This document shows, piece after piece, positions 39,226 to 48,505 of a stretch of DNA of 64,000 nucleotides (its first letter is position 1; the number at the start of each line of letters is the position of its first letter). Under the pieces are notes generated by a model. It had not been told where the DNA came from. It saw only the letters and a program-made list of their open reading frames with translations, and did no database searches. Made by a program: the position numbers and the translations under genes. The stretch spans positions 496,001 through 560,000 of the forward strand of contig JADJUW010000002.1 of NCBI GenBank assembly GCA_016716835.1, read 5' to 3'. The stretch comes from Myxococcales bacterium. GTDB taxonomy: Bacteria > Myxococcota_A > Polyangia > Haliangiales > Haliangiaceae.

Positions 39226-41764
39226 TGTCTGCCGGACCTGACCGCGGTCCGTTGGTAGGCGGTGCGATGCTAGCGTTGACGCTGGCCCTCGCAACTGCTT
39301 TCGCCCTGGCCCTAGGGAGCTGCAAGCTCAATGAGTATTGCATTGATTGCCCGGTCGAAGAAGACGCCACGCCGGTCGACGCACCTGACGACAGCGCCGA
39401 TGCCGACGCGCCGGATGTCTGCCTCACCACGGGCGCCGAGCAATGCGACGGCGAGGACAATGATTGCGATGGCAGCATTGACGAGGACACGGCCGAAGAA
39501 CCGCTGGCGCAAGTTGGCGACGTTTGCAGCAGCAACGTCGGCGAGTGCAGCGAGGGCACCTATGCCTGCGAAAATGGCGCGCTCGTTTGCGTCGGTGGCA
39601 CCATCCCTACGCCCGAGCTGTGCGACAACCTCGACAACGACTGCGACGCTTTCATCGACGAAGGCAACCCGGGCGGGGCGCTGGTCTGCGGCACCGACGT
39701 CGGCGAGTGCATCGCCGGCACCACGGCATGCGTCAACGGTATCATCGATTGCATCGGCGACGTCGGCTCGGTCGGCGGCACGCCGGAGGCGTGCGACAAT
39801 CGCGATAACGACTGCGACGGCTTGGTCGATGAGGGGCTCAATGGCTTTGGCAATTGCGGCCTCACCGACGAAGGCGAATGCGCGTTGGGCAATCTCACCT
39901 GCACTGGCGGCACGCCAATTTGTATCGGCGCCATCAATCCGACGTTTGAGCTCTGCGATAATCTCGACCAGGACTGCGATGGCTTTGACACCAATGGCTA
40001 CAACCTAAACCTCGACCCACTCAACTGCGGCACCTGCGGCACCGTCTGCGTCGTGCCCAATGCCATCGCGGGATGCGCCGGTGGCCTTTGCGCGGTCGCG
40101 GGCTGCAGCGCCAACTTCTACGACATCGATCTCGATCCGCTAAATGGTTGTGAGTACCCGTGCACGTATCAGGGTCCCAACGAATTATGCAACCTCATCG
40201 ACGATGACTGCGACGGCACCATCGACGAAAACCTCACCCCGCCGCCCATTTGTGAGACGCAGGGCGAGTGCGCCGGCGCCGTGCCGAGCTGTGGCGTTAA
40301 TGGCTGGACCTGCAACTATGGCCCCACCGTGTCGCAGGACGCCAACGGTCAGATTATTCCCGAGACCACCTGCGATGGCCTCGACAACGATTGTAATGGC
40401 CAAACCGACGAAGCCTTCCCCGACATCGGGCAAGCGTGTGACGACGGCACGTTTGGCGTGTGCACCAGCTACGGCACGTGGGTATGCGGCCCCACCGGTA
40501 ATTCGCCGCTGGAATGCGATATCACCATTCCCGGCGCGTCCGAAAGCGCCGAGGCTTGCGATGGCCTCGATAATGATTGCGACAACGTCGTCGACGACGG
40601 CGCGGCCACCGGCAACCTGCCGGGGCAAAACTGGGTCAGCATCGGCAATGGCGTTTCAATGATGAAGTACGAAGCGTCGCGGCCGGATGCGACGTCGACG
40701 CTCACCGGCATTCGCACGACGGCGACGTGTTCGCGGCCCGATGTCCTGCCATGGACCAACGTCACGCCGCCTGAGGCGGCCGCGGCCTGCGCGTCGGTCG
40801 GCGCGCGGCTGTGCACCGAAGTCGAATGGCATCGCGCCTGCGCGGTGGTCGCCGGGCAAACCTATCCCGTGGCGCAGCCAGGCAGCGGCAACGGCGACGT
40901 CGTGCTCGAGGCCGAGAATTACTACCAGGCCGTCGCGGTCACCGATCCGGGCGATAGCAAAGAGCGCCGCTTCTTGCCAGATTCGGCCGGTGGCATCTCG
41001 GGGCTGATGGCGCTCAAGGTGTCGCCTAATAACGGGCAAAGCAACACCACGGCGCAAGCCATCACGCAGTCGACCTATGTTGACTATCGCATCACCATGG
41101 CCCAGACCGGCAACCACTTCATTTGGGTGCGCATGCTCGGTACTACCGATAGTGACGATGCGATCTATGTTGGGCTCAAGGCAGGGGCAAGCCCTGCGTT
41201 TGTTGCCGGCGATTTGCTCAGCATCGTGGATAGCCGCGGAAGTAATCAGTCGACGTATTTTTGGTATCGCGCCGCCGCCATCAACGTCGCCGGCACGGGC
41301 TTGCATACGCTCCGCATTTATATGGCCGAGGATGGCGCGAAGATCGATCAGGTATTTCTGACCAAGAATACGAGCACCTCGTTTCCGGCCCAGCGGGGTC
41401 TTGCGCCAACGCGGCCTCGTGCAAAACCGGCAACACCTACGCCTACGCCAGCTCGCCCAATACCTACGCAGGCACCACCTGCAACGCGCTCGAGTACGAT
41501 ACCAACACAGGCCTTGCAGGCGATCAGAACGATATCGAACCCACCGCCAGCCTGCCGCAATGCAATGCGGCGTGGGCGGATGGCGGCATCTTCGATCTCT
41601 CGGGCAACGCCAAAGAATGGACCGCGCCGCGGCTGCCAGGGGTCAACCCCTTGCGTGGTGGCGCGTCTAACAACACCGGCCTTGGCACCAGCTGCGCCTT
41701 TGACTTTACGGCGGCCGGCAACGGCTTTGCCTTCGGCAACGTCGGCTTTCGCTGCTGTCGCTGA
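39225..41764 (+). pseudogene. MopE-repeat lipoprotein with SUMF1/FGE-like domain split by a CBM-like domain; one apparent -1 frameshift
   Basis: A lipobox (ALGSC) is followed by seven MopE-type repeats (CDGEDNDCDGSIDED to CDGLDNDCDNVVDDG). Next comes a formylglycine-generating/SUMF1-like half domain (MMKYEASRPD, CSRPDVLPW, ARLCTEVEWHRAC), then at residues about 558-717 a carbohydrate-binding-like beta-sandwich (VLEAENYYQAV to MAEDGAKIDQVFLTKN). The second SUMF1 half (FDLSGNAKEWTA, LRGGASNN, VGFRCCR) lies in another frame, reached by restoring one C in the CC at 41385-41386. As written, the original frame runs on to 41843 as Pro/Thr nonsense. Possibly a sequencing error. Coupled to the upstream gene by TAATG. 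Confidence 0.78.
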
Positions 41765-41776
41765 CCAGCACCCGCC

Positions 41777-42349
41777 GTGGCGAGCCAGTTCTGCGTGCGC
41801 TGCCGGTTGCCCGAGCGGGCGTGCGTCTGCGCGCGCCTGGTGAGGGGGCAAAGCAACATCGCCTTGACGATCGTGCGCCACGTCGGCGAGCGTTCGCGCG
41901 TCTCCAACAGCGCGCACTTGGTCGCGCTGGCCCTGCCGGCCACCCGCATCATCGATTACGGCTTACACGGGGCGCCCGTGGAACACATTGAGCTGCCGCG
42001 CACCCCCGGCACGTATTTGCTCTTTCCCGAGGGACCGCCGCGCCACGACCTTGCATCGCTGCCGCATCCGCTAGATCATTTGGTGGTGCTCGATGCGTCG
42101 TGGAGCCAGGTTCGCCGCATGCGGCATCGGCTGCCTGCGCTTGCCGGCATGCCACCGCTGCACGTCGCGGCCTCGGCGCAGCGTCGGCGCATGCGCGCAC
42201 CGCCCAAGGCGGGCCTGGTCTCCACGCTAGAAGCCATCGCGCTGGCGCTCGACCTCGCGGGGGAGCAGGGCGCCGCGGCAACCCTCGAGGCGACGTACGA
42301 CACGTTCACCGCCGCGATGATGGGCCTGGGCCGAACGGGGCACCTCTGA
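41777..42349 (+). CDS. DTW-domain tRNA-uridine aminocarboxypropyltransferase
   Basis: 190 residues. N-terminal zinc-type Cys cluster CVRCRLPERACVCARL, then NIALTIVRHVGERSRVSNSA, YLLFPEG, and the family motif written here as VLDASWSQVRRM (DxSW in place of DTW). DTW proteins (TapT/TuaA) add the acp group from SAM to uridine in tRNA. The start is a GTG. The stop overlaps the following ATG by one base (TGATG), coupling it to the phosphatase gene. Confidence 0.8.
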   Translation: MASQFCVRCRLPERACVCARLVRGQSNIALTIVRHVGERSRVSNSAHLVALALPATRIIDYGLHGAPVEHIELPRTPGTYLLFPEGPPRHDLASLPHPLDHLVVLDASWSQVRRMRHRLPALAGMPPLHVAASAQRRRMRAPPKAGLVSTLEAIALALDLAGEQGAAATLEATYDTFTAAMMGLGRTGHL

Positions 42350-43419
42350 TGCGCTTGCCACTTGGCGTCAAGCTCACGCTTACCACCTCGGTGGCGGTTG
42401 CCATCGCGCTGGGAACGTTTGCGCTCATCACCGGCAAGTCATTGGGCGGCGGCATGCCGTGGATCTCTGCCGGCGCGTTGTTGGTTAGCGGCGTGCTGGG
42501 CGCGGTGTGGCAGAGCATTCGCGTCGTGCGCCCACTACGCGCCATGGCCGATGCCACGCGCGACATTGCCGGCGGCGATCTGTCGCGACGCGTGCCAGTA
42601 GAGAGTCGCGACGAGGTCGGTGCCATGGCGCAAAATTTAAACACGATGGCCGAGGCGCTTGAGGCCTTGCTGCACGATCGCGAGGCGCAGGCGCGGGTCA
42701 ATCAAGAACTCGAGCTGGCGCGGACGCTGCAAAAGGCGATGCTGCCGCCGAGCGATGCCGTGGCCTCGGCGGGCCACGTCGTGTTTGGCACCAGCCGGCC
42801 AGCCTCGCGCTGTGGCGGCGATTGGTGGCTACACCATGAAATTTCGCCGACGCGGCTGCTCCTGGTCGTCGCCGATGCCACCGGCCACGGCGTGGGGGCC
42901 GCACTCATCGCCGCCACGGCCCGCGGCGCCTTGCTCGCCGTTATCGAAGCCAAGGGTGAGGCACTCACCACGGACGACGTGATGCGCGCCTTTGCCGCCG
43001 GGACAATGCGTAGCAATGCCACCACCGGCGAGACGCCGATGACCTCGCTGGTTGTCATCTGCGACGTCGCCACGGGTGAGCTGCAGTATCGCAATTGCGG
43101 CATGCCGTTTCCGCTGCTCGTCGCGGGCGGCGGCGTAACGGCCCTGACCTCGCTGCAGGTCGCAACGCGGCACCCGTGGCGGCGCGGCGAGACGCTCGTC
43201 ATGTATAGCGACGGCCTCACCGAGCAGCAGAACGCCAAGGGCATGCGGTTTGGCGATCGCCGGCTCGCCGCCGTCTTGCGCGCACAGGGTGGCACGCTGC
43301 TCGCCCGCGATCACCGCGCCGTCATCGACGCCGGCATTGAGTTCGCCGGCGGCATCGCCCCCGACGACGACATCACGCTGGTGATGTGCCAGGCGCCCCA
43401 AGGGCCGCAAGATAGCTAA
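42349..43419 (+). CDS. HAMP-domain SpoIIE-type (PP2C) serine phosphatase
   Basis: Two adjacent membrane helices (residues 8-27 and 34-55) with only a few residues between, so no real sensor domain. Then a HAMP domain (RVVRPLRAMADATRDIAGGDLSRRV, residues 58-83), a short coiled coil (ELELARTLQKAMLPP), and a SpoIIE/RsbU PP2C domain: GGDWW, VVADATGHGVGAALIAA (metal-binding Asp/Gly), LVMYSDGLTEQQN and GGIAPDDDITLVM. Such phosphatases act in partner-switching signalling on anti-anti-sigma factors. None is adjacent. The 3' end overlaps the convergent reductase gene by 47 bases. Confidence 0.88.
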   Translation: MRLPLGVKLTLTTSVAVAIALGTFALITGKSLGGGMPWISAGALLVSGVLGAVWQSIRVVRPLRAMADATRDIAGGDLSRRVPVESRDEVGAMAQNLNTMAEALEALLHDREAQARVNQELELARTLQKAMLPPSDAVASAGHVVFGTSRPASRCGGDWWLHHEISPTRLLLVVADATGHGVGAALIAATARGALLAVIEAKGEALTTDDVMRAFAAGTMRSNATTGETPMTSLVVICDVATGELQYRNCGMPFPLLVAGGGVTALTSLQVATRHPWRRGETLVMYSDGLTEQQNAKGMRFGDRRLAAVLRAQGGTLLARDHRAVIDAGIEFAGGIAPDDDITLVMCQAPQGPQDS

Positions 43420-44347
43420 ACCCAGCTTGCATCGCGGCGTGCAGCGCCGCCAGCGACGCCGGCGTCTTGATATCCACCACGGGCTCGGTGTCGTATTGTT
43501 CGAAGAACAGCGTGTGCGGCGCTTCATCGGGCACACCGAGCGCGGTGCGAATGCGGCGGTGATCGGGCACAAAGCCGCGGTGCAGCAGCGAAGTCAAAGT
43601 GTTGCCGATGGTGCCCTGCAGCCCGCAAATCAGCACGGTGCAGGTGGTGGGGTTGATCGCCGGTACGCCGACCTGCGTCGCGAGGCGATCTAAGTTTTCG
43701 GCGACAAACAAGTTCTCGACGCGACCGGTTTGCCCGCTCCAGGTCGGCGATTCGGCCGGACGCGACACCGTCGGCACATAGCGCAGGCCCAGCGTCGCGA
43801 CATATCCCTCCAGCTCCTGCCGATAACCGAGTTCGTTATCGCGCGACACGCCGTGCAAGATGGCGTAGCGCGAGAGGTCGGGCGTGCGACTGGGATGCGC
43901 GTCGATGGCCTCGCGCACCATGCTGACAAATGGCGCAAGCCCGGTGCCAGCGGCAACCATAATGCAAACGCGAGGGTCGCCGGCGCCGACGGTGTCGGGC
44001 AGCGTAAACTTGCCGGCGGCGACCGGCCGCATGTAAAGCCGAGCACCCGCCTGAAGGCCAAAGCACTGCGGCGTCAGCGGATTGGCCGATTCGGGCGTCG
44101 AGACGCGGCGGATATAAAATTCCGCGGCGCCGCGGTGGTGGGGTGACGAGGCGATGGACATCGAGCGCCGCACCGAGCCGAGTTCGGGCTGCGCCTCATT
44201 ATTGAGGCCAATCACGCAGTATTGCCCGGCGACAAACCACGGGAACTCGGCTGGCGGCTCGTCAGGGCGCACAAAAAAATGTGCCAGGCCCGGCGCGATG
44301 TCGACGCGCGCCTCCAGCGTCGCGTTGTACTCAAGCAACTTAGCCAT
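43373..44347 (-). CDS. Ferredoxin/flavodoxin-NADP+ reductase-like FAD oxidoreductase
   Basis: 324 residues. FAD domain with FVAGQYCVIGL and the FAD-binding RRSMSIASSP, then the NAD(P) domain with IMVAAGTGLAPFVSMVRE, YAILHGVSRDNELGY and TVLICGLQGTIG. This places it in the FNR superfamily. No Fe-S or globin domain is attached. It starts inside the 3' end of cstA (8-nt overlap, ATGGCTAA), so it is co-translated with the transporter. Physiological partner unknown. Confidence 0.85.
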   Translation of the reverse strand: MAKLLEYNATLEARVDIAPGLAHFFVRPDEPPAEFPWFVAGQYCVIGLNNEAQPELGSVRRSMSIASSPHHRGAAEFYIRRVSTPESANPLTPQCFGLQAGARLYMRPVAAGKFTLPDTVGAGDPRVCIMVAAGTGLAPFVSMVREAIDAHPSRTPDLSRYAILHGVSRDNELGYRQELEGYVATLGLRYVPTVSRPAESPTWSGQTGRVENLFVAENLDRLATQVGVPAINPTTCTVLICGLQGTIGNTLTSLLHRGFVPDHRRIRTALGVPDEAPHTLFFEQYDTEPVVDIKTPASLAALHAAMQAGFSYLAALGAPGTSPA

Positions 44348-45998
44348 GGCTCACCGTAACAGGCAATGCCGGCTGACGCCATGCGCGCACGCCGAGCACG
44401 CCGATCGCGATGGCAAGCCCGGCGAGCACAAGCGCCACGACGGCATTTATCCACGCGGGCGAGCCCAGCGTCGCGGCCGCCAGCTCGCGTATTTGCAACA
44501 CCAGCGAGGTCAGCGTGATGCTGGCGACAAACAAGCACGGTGCCAACGTGAACCAATAGCGACGGCCCTCTCGCCGCAGCCACAAGGTAATGGCGAGCAG
44601 CGAGAGGGCGGCGAGCAGCTGATTCGAGGTGCCAAATAACTTCCAGAACAGCGCGTACGCGCCTTGCCCTGCCATGAGCAAAAACACTAGCGGCACCGCG
44701 CAGGTGAGCAAGGTCGCGCCCACGGCCGCCAGGCGCGAAGGCGCCGCAAACACCTCTTGCAACAGATATCGCCCCAGCCGCGTCGCCGAATCGAGCGTGT
44801 CAAAAATGAAGGTGGACAGGGCCATCGCGCCAAACGTAATCGCCATGGTGCGATGCTCGGGCCCAATAATTTGCGTGAGGAAGGTGCCGATGCCCTTGGC
44901 ATAAAGCGCGCCCGGCTTGTCAGTGCTCGTGGCCACGATCATCACCGTCGCCAGCGCGATCAGCGCGACGAACGCCTCAAGCAACATGGCGCCATACCCC
45001 ACGGGGTGGCAATGCGTCTCCTTGTCGATCTGCTTGGAGGTGGTGCCCGAGCACACCAGGCCGTGAAACCCCGAGCACGCGCCGCACGCAATGGTCACGA
45101 ACAAAAACGGAAACAGCGAGCCGCCGCTGGCGCTAAAGCCGCGAAACGCCGGTTGCTCGATGCTATGGCCGCCAAAGAAAATGCCGATCACGCCGATGAG
45201 CAAGGCGGCATACAGCACAAATCCGCCGAGATAGCCGCGCGGTTGCATGAGCAGCCACACCGGTGCGACCGAGGCCAACGCGCAGTAACCAAGCAGCACG
45301 AAGATCCACGCCTGCCACGGCAAGATGAGCAAGGTCGAGTATTGGGTGCCAACCCAGATGCAGCCGACGGTGGCGGGGACAAAGATAATGGTCAGCAGCC
45401 ACAGCGGCCACTTGAGAAAGCGCTCGATGATGCCCATGACCATGGCGAGGCCCAGATAAAGCAGCGCCGCTAGCGCTACCGCGCCGCCCTGGTTAAACCG
45501 CATCAAGTCCTTGGTCTCGGCGTCGCCCGTGACGAAGGTCGAGGCGGTGACGTCGGTAAAGGCGACGATGACGTAGACCAGCGCGACCCAAATAAAGGTC
45601 GACATCATCAGCCACGCCGGGCGGCCGACGTGCACCCGCAGCACCTCGGCGATGCTCTTGCCGTCGTGGCGCACCGAGGCGACGAGGGTCGCCACGTCGT
45701 GGACGGCGCCAATAAATATGACGCCAAATCCTATCCACAGCACGCAGGGCAGCCAGCCGTACTGCTGGCACGCCAGGATAGGGCCGACGATGGGTCCCGC
45801 GGCCGCAATGGCGCTAAAATGTTGGCCAAACAGATAAAATGGCCGCGTCGGGACGAAATCGACCCCGTCGGCGTGCCGGTGGGACGGCGTTTGGGCCCCC
45901 GCCTGGAGCGCGAATTGGCGGGCGATAAAGCGCCCGTAAAACCGGTAACCTAGCGCCAGGAGCGCCACCATGGCCCCGGCCAACAACGCAAGATGCAT
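44340..45998 (-). CDS. cstA: CstA-family carbon-starvation transporter
   Basis: 552 residues, about 14-16 predicted helices. Signatures: FGQHFSAIAAAGPIVGPILA near residue 60, ACGACSGFHGLVCSGTTSKQ near 315, and LFGTSNQLLAALSLL near 455. CstA proteins import pyruvate or peptides during carbon limitation. This is a short form compared with about 700-residue E. coli CstA. The start at 45998 (MHLALLAGAMVALL) is the first Met before the membrane region. Co-oriented and overlapping with the reductase gene, divergent from the S1 gene with 50 bases between. Confidence 0.9.
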   Translation of the reverse strand: MHLALLAGAMVALLALGYRFYGRFIARQFALQAGAQTPSHRHADGVDFVPTRPFYLFGQHFSAIAAAGPIVGPILACQQYGWLPCVLWIGFGVIFIGAVHDVATLVASVRHDGKSIAEVLRVHVGRPAWLMMSTFIWVALVYVIVAFTDVTASTFVTGDAETKDLMRFNQGGAVALAALLYLGLAMVMGIIERFLKWPLWLLTIIFVPATVGCIWVGTQYSTLLILPWQAWIFVLLGYCALASVAPVWLLMQPRGYLGGFVLYAALLIGVIGIFFGGHSIEQPAFRGFSASGGSLFPFLFVTIACGACSGFHGLVCSGTTSKQIDKETHCHPVGYGAMLLEAFVALIALATVMIVATSTDKPGALYAKGIGTFLTQIIGPEHRTMAITFGAMALSTFIFDTLDSATRLGRYLLQEVFAAPSRLAAVGATLLTCAVPLVFLLMAGQGAYALFWKLFGTSNQLLAALSLLAITLWLRREGRRYWFTLAPCLFVASITLTSLVLQIRELAAATLGSPAWINAVVALVLAGLAIAIGVLGVRAWRQPALPVTVSHG

Positions 45999-46048
45999 GG
46001 CCTTGACTATAGCGAAACGCGGCAGATTTGGACTAGAGTCCGCCGCAA

Positions 46049-47236
46049 ATGACCTCAGGTGGAATGGAAGAAGACTTCGGCGCACTCCTTGCCGAATTCG
46101 AAGGCAAGGCCAAACGTCCAGGCGAACGGCGTCCAACAGTGGGCGATACCGTCAAGGGATCGATCGTCTCGATTGGCCGCGAATCAGTATTTGTCGACCT
46201 CGGCGGCAAGGCCGAAGGCATGCTTGAAAAAGCCCAGGTCGTCGATGGCGATGGCAACGTAACCGTCAAGGTTGGCGACCAGCTAGAAGCTCGCGTCGTC
46301 GGCGATGAAGGCGGCGTATTCACGTTGCGCGTCAAGCTAGGTCGCGGCGTTCAGGCCAAGCAAGAGTTGGTGATGGCGTTCGAGACCGGCCTGCCGGTTG
46401 AGGGCGTGGTCTCCGATATCGTCAAGGGCGGGCTCTCGGTGCAGGTCGCCGGCGTGCGCGCCTTTTGCCCAGCCTCGCAAATCGATGCGCGCTTTGTGCA
46501 GGACCTCGCGCCGTTTGTCGGCCAGCGCTTTAACTTCCGCATCACTAAGTATGACGGCCGCGATCTGGTGCTGTCGCGCCGCGTGATCGTCGAAGAAGAA
46601 AACAAGATCAAGGCCGTCGAGACTCGCTCGCGTTTGCAGCCAGGCTTGGTCGTAGAGGGCGTTGTCACCGCGTTTAAGCCATATGGCGCCTTTGTCGATA
46701 TTGGCGGCATCGAGGGCATGTTGCACGTCTCCGAGCTCGGCTATTCGCGCGTCAACGACCCGCAAGAAGTGCTCAAGCTCGGCCAGACCGTGCAGTGCGT
46801 GATCCTCAAGATCGAGCCGGGCGATCGCGGCGAGCGCATCAGCCTCTCGCTTAAGGCGATGGCGGAAGACCCATGGAACCAAGCGGCCAAGCTGCTGGTC
46901 GAGGGCGGGCGCCTCAAGGGCACCATCAAGCGCCTCGAAACCTTCGGCGCGTTTGTTGAAATCGCGCCGGGCGTTGAAGGCCTCGTGCACATCAGCGAGC
47001 TCGGCGCCGGTCGCCGCATCAATCACCCTAAAGAAGTGGTGACCTCGGGCCAAGAAGTTGAAGTAACCGTGATCGCCGTCGACGCCGAAAAACGCCGCAT
47101 CGCGCTCTCGATGGCCTCGACCGTCGACGGCACGACCGAAGAAGTTCGCGAAGCCTCGGAACAGCAAACCGTTGGCGCCGCCAAGCATCTCGGCACCTTT
47201 GCCGACCTGCTCAAAGAAAAGCCAAGCGCACCGTAA
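46049..47236 (+). CDS. S1-domain RNA-binding protein (short ribosomal protein S1 homologue)
   Basis: 395 residues with four S1 domains: about 30-105 (VGDTVKGSIVSIGRESVFVDLGG), 115-187, 202-272 (GLVVEGVVTAFKPYGAFVDIGGIEGMLHVSEL, residues 203-234) and 289-360 (LKGTIKRLETFGAFVEIAPGVEGLVHISEL). Domains three and four are the most canonical. Full proteobacterial S1 has six domains, so this is either a shortened S1 or a paralogue acting in mRNA binding or decay. An AT-poor, 50-base shared promoter region separates it from cstA. Confidence 0.88.
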   Translation: MTSGGMEEDFGALLAEFEGKAKRPGERRPTVGDTVKGSIVSIGRESVFVDLGGKAEGMLEKAQVVDGDGNVTVKVGDQLEARVVGDEGGVFTLRVKLGRGVQAKQELVMAFETGLPVEGVVSDIVKGGLSVQVAGVRAFCPASQIDARFVQDLAPFVGQRFNFRITKYDGRDLVLSRRVIVEEENKIKAVETRSRLQPGLVVEGVVTAFKPYGAFVDIGGIEGMLHVSELGYSRVNDPQEVLKLGQTVQCVILKIEPGDRGERISLSLKAMAEDPWNQAAKLLVEGGRLKGTIKRLETFGAFVEIAPGVEGLVHISELGAGRRINHPKEVVTSGQEVEVTVIAVDAEKRRIALSMASTVDGTTEEVREASEQQTVGAAKHLGTFADLLKEKPSAP

Positions 47237-47246
47237 GCGCTTGTAG

Positions 47247-47498
47247 ATGGCACGTGACCTTGCCTGGCGCGGCACCGTTGCTCTCGCCGGGCTTTTAGTG
47301 CCAGGCCTGGGCTACGTGCTCCGGCGTCGCCCCGCGCTCGCCGCCGCAACCATGGCCGGGTCCATCGCCTTGGCCGCGCTCGCCCTGAAAATCATTCCGT
47401 CCCCGCTGGGCCCCGCAATCTTGTGGCCCGCCGGCATCGCCTACGCAGTCCTCGTCCTTGCCTCCGCCGCCCACGCGGCCGCTCTGCCAACGCCTTAA
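47247..47498 (+). CDS. Small membrane protein, hypothetical
   Basis: 83 residues with two or three hydrophobic stretches (10-27, 31-48, 55-77) separated by an RRRP loop. The GLLVPGLGYVLRRRP motif resembles the PGLGH/Y turn of small TM2-like or DUF membrane proteins. It starts ten bases after the S1 gene and so could be co-transcribed. No Shine-Dalgarno is obvious and it is short, so coding status is likely but not certain. Confidence 0.5.
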   Translation: MARDLAWRGTVALAGLLVPGLGYVLRRRPALAAATMAGSIALAALALKIIPSPLGPAILWPAGIAYAVLVLASAAHAAALPTP

Positions 47499-47712
47499 CA
47501 TCCCTTGTTCTGATGGAGCGCCGGGGCGCTGGCCACTTGAAGCCGCGCCCGGCGCCTGAGTTCCCCTGGTGCCCAGCCCCTCCCCCAACTGGGGTCTAAG
47601 GGCATCTGGCTTGCGTCGGTTGTGCTTGCCCGTAACCCAACAGAATGAGAGTGCTTTCTATTGGGAATACCATGGCGAATAACCTGGCATGCGACGTGCA
47701 TTTGTTGCCGTC

Positions 47713-48336
47713 ATGAAGACCGATAACCTCCTTGCAGGCTCCTTACTAATAGCTGCCACTCTCTCCTCCAGTGCCTGCGTCGCACCCCAGTCAGACGATG
47801 ACAAGGGCGACGAAACCAGCGAAGGCGACAAATCAGCGAAGCTGTTTCCTTCGCTGGCAAAGCGCTGGTGGTACTACGATCAAAATGCGTGCACGCGCGA
47901 AGGCAGCGCGCGCACGGGGCGGTTTCTACAGGATATCTATCTCGTCGACCAGGCGGACCTCGAAGAAGGTGCCGCGCACCGGATGTACTTTAACCTAAAT
48001 GTCGACAATTGCATCGATGGTGTATCCATCGAGCAAACCAACTACTACCACGGTTCGCTTGCGTTCAAACAAATCCTGCAATCAGCAAATCCAACCCAGG
48101 TGTTAGCCGCAACCCGGTTCGAACGCATCACGACAGTCAACGCCGAGACCGGCGCAGCTGTAGAACAGCCAACCGATGGCATCCAGCTTGATGTCAAGAT
48201 CAAGAGCTACGACCAAAGTGGTGAAATCTATCTCGTCACCCTCGGCGGTTCGGGCTTTGAAGATGTTGGCTGGTCGATTCTCGGCGCCATTCACACCGAC
48301 GACGTTTGGACCACCAAGACGACGACAGACTACTAG
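47713..48336 (+). CDS. Hypothetical lipoprotein of lower G+C
   Basis: The start at 47713 (MKTDNLLAGSLLIAATL) gives a lipobox SSAC, followed by an Asp/Glu/Lys-rich linker (DDDKGDETSEGDK). The mature part is about 150 residues, beta-rich and aromatic (RWWYYDQNACTREG, YYHGSLAFKQI, GWSILGAIHTDDVW), with three or four Cys. No family recognised. G+C is visibly lower than in flanking genes and it ends 25 bases before the second 144-bp element, which suggests recent acquisition. Confidence 0.6.
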   Translation: MKTDNLLAGSLLIAATLSSSACVAPQSDDDKGDETSEGDKSAKLFPSLAKRWWYYDQNACTREGSARTGRFLQDIYLVDQADLEEGAAHRMYFNLNVDNCIDGVSIEQTNYYHGSLAFKQILQSANPTQVLAATRFERITTVNAETGAAVEQPTDGIQLDVKIKSYDQSGEIYLVTLGGSGFEDVGWSILGAIHTDDVWTTKTTTDY

Positions 48337-48361
48337 GGGGCGTATCTAGTTTCGGAACGAT

Positions 48362-48505
48362 GGGGTCACTCTCGCCTCCCTCTTAACCTGTCATTGCCAG
48401 ATATTAGATCCGGTGCTGCAGAATCACGTTTGCTGGAACGTGATCACGCAGTAGCCAAGTTAACCATTTGAAACAGTTGCTGAATTTCGGGCCGGGAGTG
48501 ACCCT
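48362..48505. repeat. 144-bp inverted-repeat element, copy B
   Basis: Same length as copy A at 3211 and about 81% identical by manual alignment, including a 21-base identical core ending in CACGCAGTAGCC. The ends GGGGTCACTCTCG and CGGGAGTGACCCT are imperfect inverted repeats, two or three mismatches from perfect. An internal CACGTT/AACGTG stem is kept. The right end supplies part of the stop codon of the adjacent minus-strand gene (stop 48505-48507). Confidence 0.8.

Noticed and set aside
36916..39294. 792-codon open frame on the minus strand opposite the MopE-repeat gene
   Set aside because: It mirrors the Asp/Cys repeat codons as Ala/Val/Ile repeats, and no start, signal or family is recognisable.
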